From assembly GCA_963727285.1 (NCBI GenBank), contig CAVSFF010000009.1, positions 744,001-808,000 on the forward strand: DNA of 64,000 nucleotides. The letters run 5' to 3'. Shown here piece after piece: positions 17,145 to 26,146 of the stretch. Source of the stretch: CAITWD01 sp963727285 (GTDB lineage: Bacteria > Actinomycetota > Thermoleophilia > Miltoncostaeales > Miltoncostaeaceae). Under the pieces are notes generated by a model. That model made no database searches, was not told the origin of the DNA, and was given only the letters and a program-made list of their open reading frames with translations. A program made the position numbers and the translations under genes. Position 1 is the stretch's first letter; every line of letters begins with the position of its first letter.

Positions 17145-18815
17145 ATGAACAAGCACTATGCCGTCGCCGGTGCGGCGATCGCCGGCGTTGCCGCGATCGC
17201 GGCCGCCGGGCTCGCGTTCGGCAACGACCACCCGACGCTGACGCCCGTGCCCGCCCAGCCGAAGGCCGCCGGGTATGCGCCGGCGTCGCAGCTCTCGCCC
17301 GAACTCCGGCAGGAGCAGGTCGCCTACGGCGCGCTCCCCCTCGAGAACCCCACGGGCATCGTCACGAACTACGGCTACGAGAACGACACCCCGAGCCCGG
17401 ACGACCCGACACTGCCGCAGATGGTTCCCGCCGCAGGGAGCACGACCGAGGCCCAGAAGACCGAGCCCGACAAGAACACCTATCTGGTGCTTCGTCATCA
17501 GACCGGCGCGGACCCGAACTACAACTACGGCACGCACTTCCTGTTCCAGGGCCACGAGGTCGGAGCGGCGATCCCGGGTTCAACGCTCCACCAGGGCTAT
17601 GTCACCCGGATCAATCTGGACGCGGACACCAAGCACCGCGTGACCCTGATGGCGACCAAAGACACGACCGGCACCCCGATCCAGGGTATCGACGGGTCGA
17701 CCTGGGACCCATGGGCGAAGCGCCTGCTGCTCACCACCGAAAGCGCCACCGCACCGACATATGCGGCGACGGCGTCGTTCCCGTCGACGGTCACCGATAT
17801 CTCGGGGTCGGTCGGTCGTGGAGGATTTGAGGGCATCCAGAACGACGCCGCCGGGAACGTGTGGATCGTCGAGGACATCGGCGGCACAACCAAGACGGAT
17901 CCGGCCCACGGCAACGCCGCCACGACGGCGAAGCGCCCGAACAGCTTCGTGTACCGGTTCGTGCCCACACATCGCGACGACCTCACCCATGGGGTCCTCC
18001 AGGCGCTCCAGGTGCTCAACCATTCCAATCAACCGATCACGTTCGACTCGCAGGCCGCCCTCAACGACCCGGACCAGCTCGCGCTGCACACCTACGGGAA
18101 TTCGTTCTCGACGCGGTGGGTCACGGTGCACAACACCGCCACCGACGGCACCGCGGCATTCAACGCCAACACACTGGCCAAGGCCGCCGGCGCGACGCCG
18201 TTCAAGCGTCCGGAGAACGGGCAGTTCCGGCCCGGCACGAACTTCACGCAGTTCTTCTTTGACGAGACCGGCGACACCAACGCCACGAGCCCGGAGAACG
18301 GCAACCCGATCACCGGCAACGGCGGAGCCGGCGGCTGGGGGTCGATCATGAAGCTGACCCAGTCGGGTCCGTCCGCTGCGACGGGAACGCTGAGCCTCTT
18401 CTACAACAGCACCGAGGCCGTGTCCGGTCTCGACAATGTCACCTTCCTGTCGAAAAACGACGTCACGTTCGTCGAAGACGCCGGCGACACGCTCCACACC
18501 CAGCGCAAGGCACTCGATTCCGGATACGTCTGGAACGTCACCAAGAGCTACGCCGCCGGCATCCAGCCGATCCGCTGGCTCGGCGAAGGTCGCGACCCGT
18601 CGGCGACGCTCGATTCGGCCAACAGCGGCTACGGCAAGAACGAAGGTGACAATGAGATCACCGGCGTTCACGTGTCCAACGGCGATCCCGGCCCGAACGG
18701 CATCCTCGGCGCCGCGGTCCCGAACCTTCGCTCCGGCTCGGGCAACTGGCGCTGGTTCTGGACACAGCAGCACGGCGACAACCTGACCTGGGAAGTCACG
18801 CTCGCCAAGAAGTAG
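17145..18815 (+). CDS. Secreted PhoX/DUF839-like protein
   Basis: 556 residues from ATG 17145, 9 nt after CAGGAG. A signal peptide is evident: MNKHYAVAG, then an Ala/Gly-rich hydrophobic core (AAIAGVAAIAAAGLAFG). The body looks like the PhoX-type beta-propeller: THFLFQGHEVG, GYVTRINLD, GIDGSTWDPWAKRLLLTTE, GGFEGIQNDAAGNVWIVED, FVYRFVP and LSLFYNS. PhoX enzymes are calcium/iron alkaline phosphatases; the catalytic metal set cannot be confirmed by eye here, so I name the fold rather than the activity. Followed by a hairpin terminator. Probably exported and cell-surface or extracellular. Confidence 0.7.
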   Translation: MNKHYAVAGAAIAGVAAIAAAGLAFGNDHPTLTPVPAQPKAAGYAPASQLSPELRQEQVAYGALPLENPTGIVTNYGYENDTPSPDDPTLPQMVPAAGSTTEAQKTEPDKNTYLVLRHQTGADPNYNYGTHFLFQGHEVGAAIPGSTLHQGYVTRINLDADTKHRVTLMATKDTTGTPIQGIDGSTWDPWAKRLLLTTESATAPTYAATASFPSTVTDISGSVGRGGFEGIQNDAAGNVWIVEDIGGTTKTDPAHGNAATTAKRPNSFVYRFVPTHRDDLTHGVLQALQVLNHSNQPITFDSQAALNDPDQLALHTYGNSFSTRWVTVHNTATDGTAAFNANTLAKAAGATPFKRPENGQFRPGTNFTQFFFDETGDTNATSPENGNPITGNGGAGGWGSIMKLTQSGPSAATGTLSLFYNSTEAVSGLDNVTFLSKNDVTFVEDAGDTLHTQRKALDSGYVWNVTKSYAAGIQPIRWLGEGRDPSATLDSANSGYGKNEGDNEITGVHVSNGDPGPNGILGAAVPNLRSGSGNWRWFWTQQHGDNLTWEVTLAKK

Positions 18816-18850
18816 CGCGCGGCACCGATCCGCGTTCGTCCTGCAGCACC

Positions 18851-18885
18851 ACGACCCCTCGGCGAACCGAGGACCGGGGGGTCGT
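18851..18885 (+). terminator. Hairpin after the secreted propeller gene
   Basis: ACGACCCC (18851-18858) pairs with GGGGTCGT (18878-18885), with an inner stem CTCGG/CCGAG closing a CGAA loop. It lies 35 bp after the stop codon and between two convergent genes, so it may serve both. Confidence 0.55.
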
Positions 18886-18943
18886 CGGCCGCACCGGTCG
18901 CTGCGACGATGTCCGGAGATCGTGGCGGATACCGCGGTTCGGG

Positions 18944-19774
18944 TTATCGCCAGACGCGCACGTAGTCGACCTTCATCGTGCGCCCGGCGCCCGTGGGCCC
19001 GCCCATCTGCGGCGAGACCGCGTAGTCGAGAATGACGAACATGGGCGATCCCGTGATGCCCGTCGTGATCGCGCCGACACGATGGCCGTCGTAGTAGTAG
19101 GTGACCACTCCGGGCTGCCAGTCGGCGGCGTACGTGTGCCATCCGGTATACCGGCCGCGCGGCGTGACTCCGGGCCGCCCGGCCGACGAGATGAAGTGGG
19201 ACGCCGCCTGCCCGTTGAGGCCCTCCATCACGTCGTTCTCGCCGCTGCGCGGCCACACGCCGATCCCGTCTGCCCAGAACGCCGGCCAGTTGACGATGCG
19301 CCCGCGTGCGCCGGGCAGGAAGATCCGCGCTTCCATGACACCGAAGGTGAACAGGAACGACCGTCGCGTGGTCACCATCCCCGACCGGTAGCGGTAATGC
19401 CGACCGCGCACCGTGCACGGGCGTGCGACCGCCGTCAGATCCAGCACCGACCGCGCAACGTGGACCTGCGCACGGGAATAGCACTGCTGCTCATAGGCAT
19501 TGACCGGCGGCGTGATTCCCGATCCGTACCATCCGGGCTGCCACTTGCGGGTGTTCAGCCGGGTCCCGCGGAACTCGTCGGCAAACCGCAGGCTCCAGGT
19601 TCCCGGGACCCCGCGGGGATGCGGCCCCGACGACCGCTGCACAGGGGATGCGGGCGCAGGCGCGCCGGCGGCCGGCGACGGTCCCGCAACCAGCCCGCCC
19701 GCGATGACGAGGGCGGCGATCGCGAGGGTCGAAATCGCCGACCCCACGATGGACCGTGTGGTGCGTCCATGCAT
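18944..19774 (-). CDS. Secreted glycoside hydrolase family 16 protein
   Basis: 276 residues from ATG 19774 (MHGRTTRS); the frame is open far upstream but that part is shadow. There is a clear signal segment (IVGSAISTLAIAALVIAGGL). GH16 landmarks: WSLRFADEFRGTRLN, WQPGWYG, the catalytic ENDVMEG (ExDxxE, nucleophile and acid/base glutamates present), HTYAADWQPGVVTYYYDG and a closing MKVDYVRVW. Members cleave beta-1,3(4)-glucans or related polysaccharides. Its position near a polysaccharide synthase 4 kb away may be coincidental. Confidence 0.9.
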   Translation of the reverse strand: MHGRTTRSIVGSAISTLAIAALVIAGGLVAGPSPAAGAPAPASPVQRSSGPHPRGVPGTWSLRFADEFRGTRLNTRKWQPGWYGSGITPPVNAYEQQCYSRAQVHVARSVLDLTAVARPCTVRGRHYRYRSGMVTTRRSFLFTFGVMEARIFLPGARGRIVNWPAFWADGIGVWPRSGENDVMEGLNGQAASHFISSAGRPGVTPRGRYTGWHTYAADWQPGVVTYYYDGHRVGAITTGITGSPMFVILDYAVSPQMGGPTGAGRTMKVDYVRVWR

Positions 19775-20011
19775 CCACCAGCCCGACACCGTGCGCGGCT
19801 GCGCACGTCGGTCTGTGTGACAAGCGGGCAACGTAGGATCCGACCCTACCGTCGGATCCGGAGCGTGCGTCCCCCCGAGGTCCATCGGAACGCCGAGGGC
19901 GATGCAGATGCCCGGGAGCTGTGGAGACAGGGACCGGACCAGCGGTGCCCGGGGACGTTCGCGCGGGCCCGCCGATGCAGGATTCACGGATGCCGCTGCG
20001 AACGGTGCGAC

Positions 20012-20707
20012 ATGACGTCGGACGCATTGCGCGAAGCGGCCCGGGAGGCCCGCGCCGAGGCCGCGCCGTTCGTCGGGCTCGCCCTCGCCGCGATGGTGAT
20101 CCTCGCGGTCATCAGCAACCGGTCCGATTGGCATCTGCTGCACCACGTGCAGTGGTGGATCTGGCTGATCGCCGCGATTCCCTACGCGCTGCTGGCGCTC
20201 ATCTTTGCCGCCGGCCTCGGAGAGGCGCGCAGCATCACGCAGCGCCGGCGGGCGGCGGCGACGCTGCTCGCGGTGATCGTCGTCTTCAGCCTCGTCGAGA
20301 CCGGTCTGCTGATCGCGACGCTGGTGTCCCCGACCACCCACGGGATCAGCGCGTCGCAACTGTTGATGAGCGCCGTGGTGATCTGGCTGTCGAACGTCAT
20401 CGCATTCGGACTCTGCTTCTGGGAGCTCGATTCCGGCGGACCCGTCAGGCGGGCGCTCAGCGACCGCCGCATCACGCCCGACATCCAGTTCCCGCAGGAT
20501 GAGAACCCGACCCTTGCGCGGCCCGGCTGGGCGCCGCATCTGGTCGACTACATGTACCTGTCGATGACGAACTCGATCGCGTTCAGCCCGACCGACGCCA
20601 TGCCGCTGTCCCGGTCGGCAAAAGGCCTGATGGCCGTCGAGTCGGCGATTTCCATCATCGCCATCCTGTTTGTCGCCGCGCGGGCGATCAACATCCTGCA
20701 CCCTTAG
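20012..20707 (+). CDS. Integral membrane protein of unknown function
   Basis: 231 residues from ATG 20012 (MTSDALREAAREARAEA). Five hydrophobic spans: AAPFVGLALAAMVILAV, WWIWLIAAIPYALLALIF, AATLLAVIVVFSLVETGLL, LLMSAVVIWLSNVIAFGL and a C-terminal ISIIAILFVAARAINIL. Between the last two lies a soluble loop with DIQFPQDENP and YMYLSMTNSIAFSPTDAMPLS. The layout resembles DUF1345-like bacterial membrane proteins, but I would not assign a family. The upstream extension of this frame is shadow of the GH16 gene. Confidence 0.75.
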   Translation: MTSDALREAAREARAEAAPFVGLALAAMVILAVISNRSDWHLLHHVQWWIWLIAAIPYALLALIFAAGLGEARSITQRRRAAATLLAVIVVFSLVETGLLIATLVSPTTHGISASQLLMSAVVIWLSNVIAFGLCFWELDSGGPVRRALSDRRITPDIQFPQDENPTLARPGWAPHLVDYMYLSMTNSIAFSPTDAMPLSRSAKGLMAVESAISIIAILFVAARAINILHP

Positions 20708-20803
20708 CGCTCGCGCCGAGTGCGGCGTCGTGCGTGCCCACACCGCCCGGCACCCGACGGGAGGATGCGGCAGCGGGCCCGCTCGGCCCGCCGCCGCCGG
20801 CGC

Positions 20804-21337
20804 CTACCCCAACCCGAGCGCCCGCGCGGCGTGCCGGCACGCCTCGGCGGCGAATCCCGCCGGGCCGCCGGAGATGCCAAGCGCTCCGCGCAACGCGATG
20901 TCGTCCCGCAGCACGAGCGCCGTGGTCTCGGGCGCCACCGCGGTCGCGTCGTGCCCCGCGAGCGCCGCCTGGCCGGCGTCAACTGCCCATCGCAGCGTCC
21001 GTCCGGGAACGCTCCCGGACCGCTCGGCAAGCCGGAGTTCGCCGTCCGGATCGAGCAGAACGACCGCGCACGGAACGCCGAGGTCATCGGCGATGCCAAG
21101 CGCGACGCTGACGACGGCGCGCGCGTCTTCATCCGGAAGGGTCCCGACACCCGAGTCACGCGGCGCGGCGGCTCCGCGGCGCGGGAATGCGGCCTGCGCA
21201 CCACGTTCAGCAGCCATGCGTGCCCCACCCGCCAGCGTCGCGACCCGCACACGAGCGGCTCCCGTACGAACACCTCCCGCGCATCGACACATGCTCGCCA
21301 CGGCGCGGCGTGGCATCAGGACGGTGCGGCTGGTCAT
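20804..21337 (-). CDS. GlcG/HbpS-like (DUF336) protein
   Basis: 177 residues from ATG 21337 (MTSRTVLMPRRAV), chosen because GAGGA lies 6 nt upstream; ATG 21217 (MAAERGAQ) is an alternative closer to the conserved part. It has the GlcG/HbpS pattern: ARAVVSVALGIADDLGVPCA, VVLLDPDGELRLAERSGS, then Ala-rich helices with DDIALRGALGISGGPAG. HbpS proteins bind haem and sense redox stress; other members have unknown roles. Divergent from an Rrf2 regulator gene, which may control it. Confidence 0.7.
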   Translation of the reverse strand: MTSRTVLMPRRAVASMCRCAGGVRTGAARVRVATLAGGARMAAERGAQAAFPRRGAAAPRDSGVGTLPDEDARAVVSVALGIADDLGVPCAVVLLDPDGELRLAERSGSVPGRTLRWAVDAGQAALAGHDATAVAPETTALVLRDDIALRGALGISGGPAGFAAEACRHAARALGLG

Positions 21338-21472
21338 CGGTCTTCCTCGCTGTGCTCGCAAGTGACGGGAGCGACGGCCTCGCTGCCGGTGGGCACCGCG
21401 GCGCGGTACGGACCCGGTCGGCCGCCGGAACGGACGTGCTGGTGACTGCCGCGCTATCTCGGGGCCGGAAAA

Positions 21473-21504
21473 GAATCAAATCATTCATGTATTTATGGTG
21501 ATTC
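21473..21504. promoter_or_regulatory. AT-rich imperfect palindrome between GlcG-like and Rrf2 genes
   Basis: GAATCA (21473-21478) and TGATTC (21499-21504) flank AATCATTCATGTATTTATGG in an otherwise GC-rich region. The position between divergent genes and next to an Rrf2-family regulator gene suggests a promoter/operator. Only the outer arms are perfect, so this is tentative. Confidence 0.3.
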
Positions 21505-21601
21505 GCTGTGATCGGCGTCCGCCGGGCGACCTGGCGTCGCCGCACGCCGCCGGATCCCGGCGACGCGCGGCGACGCCCGACGAAACCGTCAGAATGCCCC
21601 A

Positions 21602-22066
21602 ATGCGCATCTCAGCAAAAGTCGACTACGCCCTGCGCGCACTCGCCGAACTCGCGGCGCTTGAGGTCGAGAACAAACGCGCAGTGACCCGCGACCAGATG
21701 GCCTCCGCACAAGGTATTCCGATCGCATTCCTCGAGAACATCCTGCTCGAACTGAAGCGCGGCGGAATCGTCCGAAGCGTCCGCGGACAACAGGGCGGCT
21801 TCCGGCTCGCACGGGGCGCCGACACGATCAGCATCGCCGACGTGATTCGCACGTTGGAGGGGCCGCTCGCCAGCGTGCGCGGCATGCGCCCGGACGAACT
21901 GGAATACGGAGGATCGGCCGCAGCGCTTCCAACCGTCTGGGTCGCACTGCGCACGCGGCTTCGGGAGGTGCTGGAGGGAGTGACCGTCGCGGACCTCACC
22001 TCGGGCGCCTTACCCCCGAAGATCATTGAGCTCGCGGCCGCACCGGAGGCGTGGGAACCGCGCTGA
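21602..22066 (+). CDS. Rrf2-family transcriptional regulator without Fe-S cysteines
   Basis: 154 residues. The winged-helix opens MRISAKVDYALRALAELAAL, followed by IPIAFLENILLELKRGGIV, then RGQQGGFRLAR (the wing) and ISIADVIRTLEGPL. IscR, NsrR and similar members carry three cysteines in the region after this; none is present here, so it probably senses something other than a [2Fe-2S]/[4Fe-4S] cluster, as CymR does. It is divergent from the GlcG/HbpS-like gene, a likely target. Confidence 0.9.
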   Translation: MRISAKVDYALRALAELAALEVENKRAVTRDQMASAQGIPIAFLENILLELKRGGIVRSVRGQQGGFRLARGADTISIADVIRTLEGPLASVRGMRPDELEYGGSAAALPTVWVALRTRLREVLEGVTVADLTSGALPPKIIELAAAPEAWEPR

Positions 22067-22178
22067 CCGCGGATGATGGGTCCGACACTGCAATGGGCGA
22101 TCAATCGTGCGTCCGCCCATCGTGGAACGCCGCGCCGATGACTGCATGCGGTGCGGGCCGGGCGTTCGGGGCAGCCCG

Positions 22179-24182
22179 TTAGTGCTCGCCGCCGGGATCG
22201 CTCGACGTCACGGGCGGTTCGGTGCCCGCGCGATCCACGAGGTCGAAGTAGAGGTACGTCAAGACCACCGACGCGAATGGCAGGGCGGCCACGTTGACGA
22301 CCGCGGCGATGACGTTCACGAACGCAAACGATGCGCTTGTCGCCAACAGGACGAGTCCGCCGATCACCGGTCCGACGAGCAGCGCGAGCCCAGTCACGCC
22401 GACGGCGACCACCACGGTGCGCCACCAGTGCCGACGGGTTAGGGCGGTACTGCGCCGCAGGACCCCGGGCTGCGGATCGTCCTCCAGCCCTGCGACCACG
22501 CCCAACAGGGACCAGCGGACGAGCAGATAGATGGCAAGCGGAATCAGCACGACGGTCAGATCGAGCACGATCTGCACCACGACCATGACGACGAGCGCCA
22601 GGACGAGATCCCGCAGGCGCCCGCGGAGCCCGCGATACGCCGACACCGGTCCGACCGGGCGGCCCTCGTCGATGTCCCGGACCGCGCGCGCCGTCGCCGC
22701 CTGGACGATCGCCAGCCCGAGGAAGGTCACGACCAGCCCGAACAGCAATGCGAGTCCGCCCACGAACCCGTTACTGCGCCCGGTGTCGCCGATCAGTGGC
22801 GTGAATCCCCAGATGTTGAACGCGAATGCCTGGACGAGGGCGACGACGAGCCCGATTGGCACGAAGACCAGCCCGATCCCAAGGAACAGTCGTCGATGGG
22901 ACCAGAATCGTGCGGTGCCGGAGGAAATCACCCTCCCAAGCGGGCGCCGACCGGCCAGCGGACGCGGATCCGTCGGGCGCCACGTCGTCTTGCCGATGCC
23001 CCACATCAGAATCAGCGCGGCGATGCCCAGGCCGACAAGCCACGGCCACGGGTTGGTCTTGACCTGGCGCAAGACGACCGATCCCTTGGCGACCGCGCCG
23101 CAAAAGAAGTCCGTCGCCGGCGTCGGGATGACGCGGGCCGCCGGGACCGCGAAGCTCTGATCCCGCCAGCTCTCGGATTCCCACGTAAACGGCTCGGTCC
23201 ACTGAAGCTTCTCGTTCGGGCCCGTGGGACCGTTGAAGAACGCCGCCTGCTGCTCGCCCCAGCGGCCGTCGAACCCGAGCCATGGATATGCGCGCAGGTA
23301 CGCATCGGTCGCCGTCGGAACCACGGCGACCTTCGGGGTGATCGTCGTCGACGGTCCCGTGGTGTCGTCGCAGCCGACGCCCTCGGCTGAGCTGCGCATC
23401 AGAAACAGGTCCGACGTAAAGAAGTTCGCGTGGGACCCCAACGCCGCGTAGACGACCGGATGCGTGCCGGCAACGGTCTCGAGTGGCGGCGTGCCCCACG
23501 TCGCCCGCTCCGCGCTCGAATGCTGGCTGTAGCCAACCTCGGTCGGCCGCCCAGTGAGCGCCGCCGCCGGGGTTGCGGCGTTGAAGTTGAGCTGGATCAT
23601 CTCCCAGTCGCCTTCGTGGGTGTTGATCCAGCCGTTGTAGATGTAGAAGAACCAATACTGGACCGCCAGCTTGCCGGGGACTCCGGCCTGCGTGACGACC
23701 CTGCCGTAGATCTCCGGGGCGGAGCCCGTCAGCAGGCGCTGTTGCCACTCCTCATATGTGCAGCCCGGCTGCAGCGAATTGCCCGGAAAGTCGAGGTGGT
23801 AGCCCCAGAGCCCCTGCGACAACTCGTGGGCCGACGGGCCCACGCTGACGATGTTGGTGGTGTCCCACGGGCCACGGAGTGCGACCTCCCGGTTGTCCAT
23901 CAGCAAGTTGACGTCGATCGGCACGTAGGGCTTGCCGATGTCGCAGGATCCGGGCACGTCCTTCAGCCGCAGCACCGGCGCGTACTTGCGGACGAGCGCC
24001 GCGGACGGGTCCTCCGGCGAGGCGGCATGTGCGGTTCCCGCGGCGGCGAACCACACGACGAGCAGGGCCGCCAGCAGCCACACGGCGCGTGCGGCGATCT
24101 GGGCACCGCCTCGCCAGTCGGCGCGCGGCACCGGGGGCGCATGCGCCGGCGCGGGAAGGTGGGCAACGGGGACCAAGCTCAC
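22179..24182 (-). CDS. Vps62-like domain protein with C-terminal membrane region
   Basis: 667 residues. Signal-anchor near residue 30-50 (AVWLLAALLVVWFAAAG). The exported N-terminal half carries the Vps62-like pattern: KYAPVLRL, YVPIDVNLLM, VQYWFFYIYNGWINTHEGDW, EVGYSQHSSAERATWG and HPVVYAALGSHANFF. The C-terminal half has about six membrane helices beginning with WPWLVGLGIAALILMWGIG. In eukaryotes the Vps62 domain is linked to vacuolar sorting; bacterial function is unknown. The combination with a polytopic tail suggests an envelope protein. Preceded by two hairpins that isolate it from the upstream gene. Confidence 0.75.
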   Translation of the reverse strand: MSLVPVAHLPAPAHAPPVPRADWRGGAQIAARAVWLLAALLVVWFAAAGTAHAASPEDPSAALVRKYAPVLRLKDVPGSCDIGKPYVPIDVNLLMDNREVALRGPWDTTNIVSVGPSAHELSQGLWGYHLDFPGNSLQPGCTYEEWQQRLLTGSAPEIYGRVVTQAGVPGKLAVQYWFFYIYNGWINTHEGDWEMIQLNFNAATPAAALTGRPTEVGYSQHSSAERATWGTPPLETVAGTHPVVYAALGSHANFFTSDLFLMRSSAEGVGCDDTTGPSTTITPKVAVVPTATDAYLRAYPWLGFDGRWGEQQAAFFNGPTGPNEKLQWTEPFTWESESWRDQSFAVPAARVIPTPATDFFCGAVAKGSVVLRQVKTNPWPWLVGLGIAALILMWGIGKTTWRPTDPRPLAGRRPLGRVISSGTARFWSHRRLFLGIGLVFVPIGLVVALVQAFAFNIWGFTPLIGDTGRSNGFVGGLALLFGLVVTFLGLAIVQAATARAVRDIDEGRPVGPVSAYRGLRGRLRDLVLALVVMVVVQIVLDLTVVLIPLAIYLLVRWSLLGVVAGLEDDPQPGVLRRSTALTRRHWWRTVVVAVGVTGLALLVGPVIGGLVLLATSASFAFVNVIAAVVNVAALPFASVVLTYLYFDLVDRAGTEPPVTSSDPGGEH

Positions 24183-24235
24183 GACCGCGTCAGCCTAGTC
24201 GCTCACCCGGCGCCAGGTGGCCGCCGACGGACAAT

Positions 24236-24274
24236 CGCCCCGTGGGACCGCTGCGATGGCGGTCCCGCGGGGCG
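24236..24274 (-). terminator. Second hairpin in the gap before the Vps62-like gene
   Basis: Arms CGCCCCGTGGGACCGC and GCGGTCCCGCGGGGCG pair with one mismatch across a 7-nt loop. Either a tandem terminator for the leftward gene at 24327 or a leader structure of the next leftward gene. Confidence 0.45.
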
Positions 24275-24288
24275 GCACGGAACACCTG

Positions 24289-24316
24289 ACGGGCCGGCGG
24301 GGTATCGCCGGCCCGT
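24289..24316 (-). terminator. Hairpin just after the small two-helix membrane protein gene
   Basis: ACGGGCCGGCG (24289-24299) pairs perfectly with CGCCGGCCCGT (24306-24316). It starts 10 bp after the stop codon of the gene ending at 24327. There is no U-tract. Confidence 0.5.
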
Positions 24317-24326
24317 GTCCGAGGAC

Positions 24327-24923
24327 CTAGGCGGCTGCCGCCGGCTCGGTCGACTTGCTTCCGATCTTCCCGTAGCCATGCAGGAAGCCCAGGATCGAGA
24401 GGATCAACAAGAGCCCGGCGCCGACGAATGCCGCGAGCGCCGCCCATCCGGCGATCGTCGCGATCGTGCCGAACGCGTAGGCGTTCAGCAGCAGGCCGCG
24501 CAGGGTCGTGCCCTTGAACACCACGGCGACTTCTTGCTGAAGCGCGGTGTTGTTGGGCTCGGCGAGTGCCTTCCCCGAGAGTTCGGCGTAGGTCTTGCCG
24601 CCCGTCATTGCGTTCATGTCGTTCAGGATCTGGGTGTCGGCGTAGGCCTTGGCCTGGTCACCGGTCGTCAGTGCCTGGCCGGCGTACTGCTTCAGTGAGG
24701 CGTACTGCGGGAAGCAGTCTTCGGACTTGACGCCTGCGGCACATGGATAGACGGCATTTGCTGGGAAGAATGTGATCTTCTGCGCCGACAGTTGACTGTG
24801 CACCTGGTCGTTGACGTACGTGTTCGCCCAGAGCGCCAGCCCGCCCGCGATAAGAAGACCCACCACACCCACAATGCCCATCCAACTCACGAGAAAGTCG
24901 GTGTACCTGCGCGTGGGGGTCAT
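24327..24923 (-). CDS. Two-helix membrane protein of unknown function
   Basis: 198 residues. Helix 1 (about 13-33) is MGIVGVVGLLIAGGLALWAN; helix 2 (about 160-185) is AALAAFVGAGLLLILSILGF. The extracytoplasmic region between them has FFPANAVYPCAAGVKSEDCF (two Cys, possibly disulphide-bonded) and Gln/Ala-rich helices ending TTLRGLLLNAYAF. The shape is a familiar actinobacterial hypothetical, without known role. Divergent from a LysR-type regulator. Confidence 0.8.
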   Translation of the reverse strand: MTPTRRYTDFLVSWMGIVGVVGLLIAGGLALWANTYVNDQVHSQLSAQKITFFPANAVYPCAAGVKSEDCFPQYASLKQYAGQALTTGDQAKAYADTQILNDMNAMTGGKTYAELSGKALAEPNNTALQQEVAVVFKGTTLRGLLLNAYAFGTIATIAGWAALAAFVGAGLLLILSILGFLHGYGKIGSKSTEPAAAA

Positions 24924-25043
24924 TGGCTTCTCCTCGGCTCAAACTGCATTCGCAACCATTCCGCGGTGCGCTTGGTCGCATCCTCCTCCGCGTATAGCCA
25001 TTCGTCTAATACGAATCTTGCGCTCATGAGATAGCTTTTGACT

Positions 25044-25994
25044 ATGGCAGTCGGCGTTCCTCAACTCGGCTACTTCGTGGCCATCGCCGAACACGGGACC
25101 CTCACGCGGGCGGCGGCGGCGCTGCATCTGTCGCAGCCGTCACTGACGACGCAACTCCACCGTCTCGAGCGCGATCTCGGTGTCGAGCTGTTTGAACGCC
25201 TGCCCCGCGGTGTCCGGCTGACACCGGCGGGATCCGCGCTGCTTCCCGTCGCCCGCCAGGCGCTTGCCGATGTCGAGCAGGTCCGGCGCCTTGCGAACGA
25301 ACTCGCAAGCCCGGAGGGCGGGACCCTGCGGGTCGGGGGGACCCCGTCGCTGTCCGGGGCGCTGCTGCCTTCGGCGCTCAGTGCATTCCACCAGACACAT
25401 CCGCGCGTGGCGCTCGAGTTCGCCGAGGCCGGCTCGGAGGAGTTGGTTGCGCTGCTCGAACGGGACGCGATCGACTTGGCCCTGGTGACCCTTCCCGTGC
25501 CGCATCACGGGGTCCGCACGGTCCCGGTCGCCGACGAGGACGTCGTCCTCGCGGTCGGCCCCGGCCACCGCCTCGCCGCACGTAAAGCGATCGGTGTCTC
25601 GGACCTCGCCGACATCCCGCTCGTCGTGCCACGCCAGGGCTATTCGGTCCGGACGACCGTCTTTTCGGCCTGCCGGCGCGCGGGATTCGAGCCGGTGGTC
25701 GCCTGCGACGGCGGCGAGATGTCGGGCGTCCTCGCCTTGGTCGCCCGCGGGCTCGGCGCGGCGGTCATTCCGGGCATCGTCGCGACGCACCATCCGGATC
25801 TCCACACGATCCGCATTGATTCCCCACAGTTCGTGCGGACGATCGGCCTGGCACGCCGGGCCGGCGCGATCGGCCCGCCGGCGGCCGACGCGTTCGCCGC
25901 GGGACTGCTGCGGCTGCTCGGAGAGGCCGGGTGGCCGGGACTGCGGCCGGTGGGGAGCCACCGCGCCACGCCCGCCGGCGGCCACCCGCGCTGA
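25044..25994 (+). CDS. LysR-family transcriptional regulator
   Basis: About 316 residues. ATG 25044 is used; TTG 25038 is in frame just upstream. The N-terminal winged HTH reads LGYFVAIAEHGTLTRAAAAL, HLSQPSLTTQLHRLERDLG, VELFERLPRGVRLTPAG, all standard. The ligand domain follows with LRVGGTPSLSGALLPSALSA and GLGAAVIPGIVA. Divergently arranged with the two-helix membrane protein, whose expression it may control; effector unknown. Confidence 0.92.
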   Translation: MAVGVPQLGYFVAIAEHGTLTRAAAALHLSQPSLTTQLHRLERDLGVELFERLPRGVRLTPAGSALLPVARQALADVEQVRRLANELASPEGGTLRVGGTPSLSGALLPSALSAFHQTHPRVALEFAEAGSEELVALLERDAIDLALVTLPVPHHGVRTVPVADEDVVLAVGPGHRLAARKAIGVSDLADIPLVVPRQGYSVRTTVFSACRRAGFEPVVACDGGEMSGVLALVARGLGAAVIPGIVATHHPDLHTIRIDSPQFVRTIGLARRAGAIGPPAADAFAAGLLRLLGEAGWPGLRPVGSHRATPAGGHPR

Positions 25995-26146
25995 CCTGCG
26001 GAGGGTCGCACACACCTGTAAACGAACGGTGACACCGGCCCGGGGGCGTTAACCGCGCAAACCGGTCTACCCTGGGGCCTGATGTCGGCACCGGCCCGCG
26101 CTCCGTGTCAGCCGCCGGAGTCACCGAATCGACACGGGAGGATCAC

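Noticed and set aside
17580..19484. 634-codon minus-strand frame across the secreted propeller and GH16 genes
   Set aside because: Spans two real genes on opposite strands, composition of an antisense frame, no motifs.
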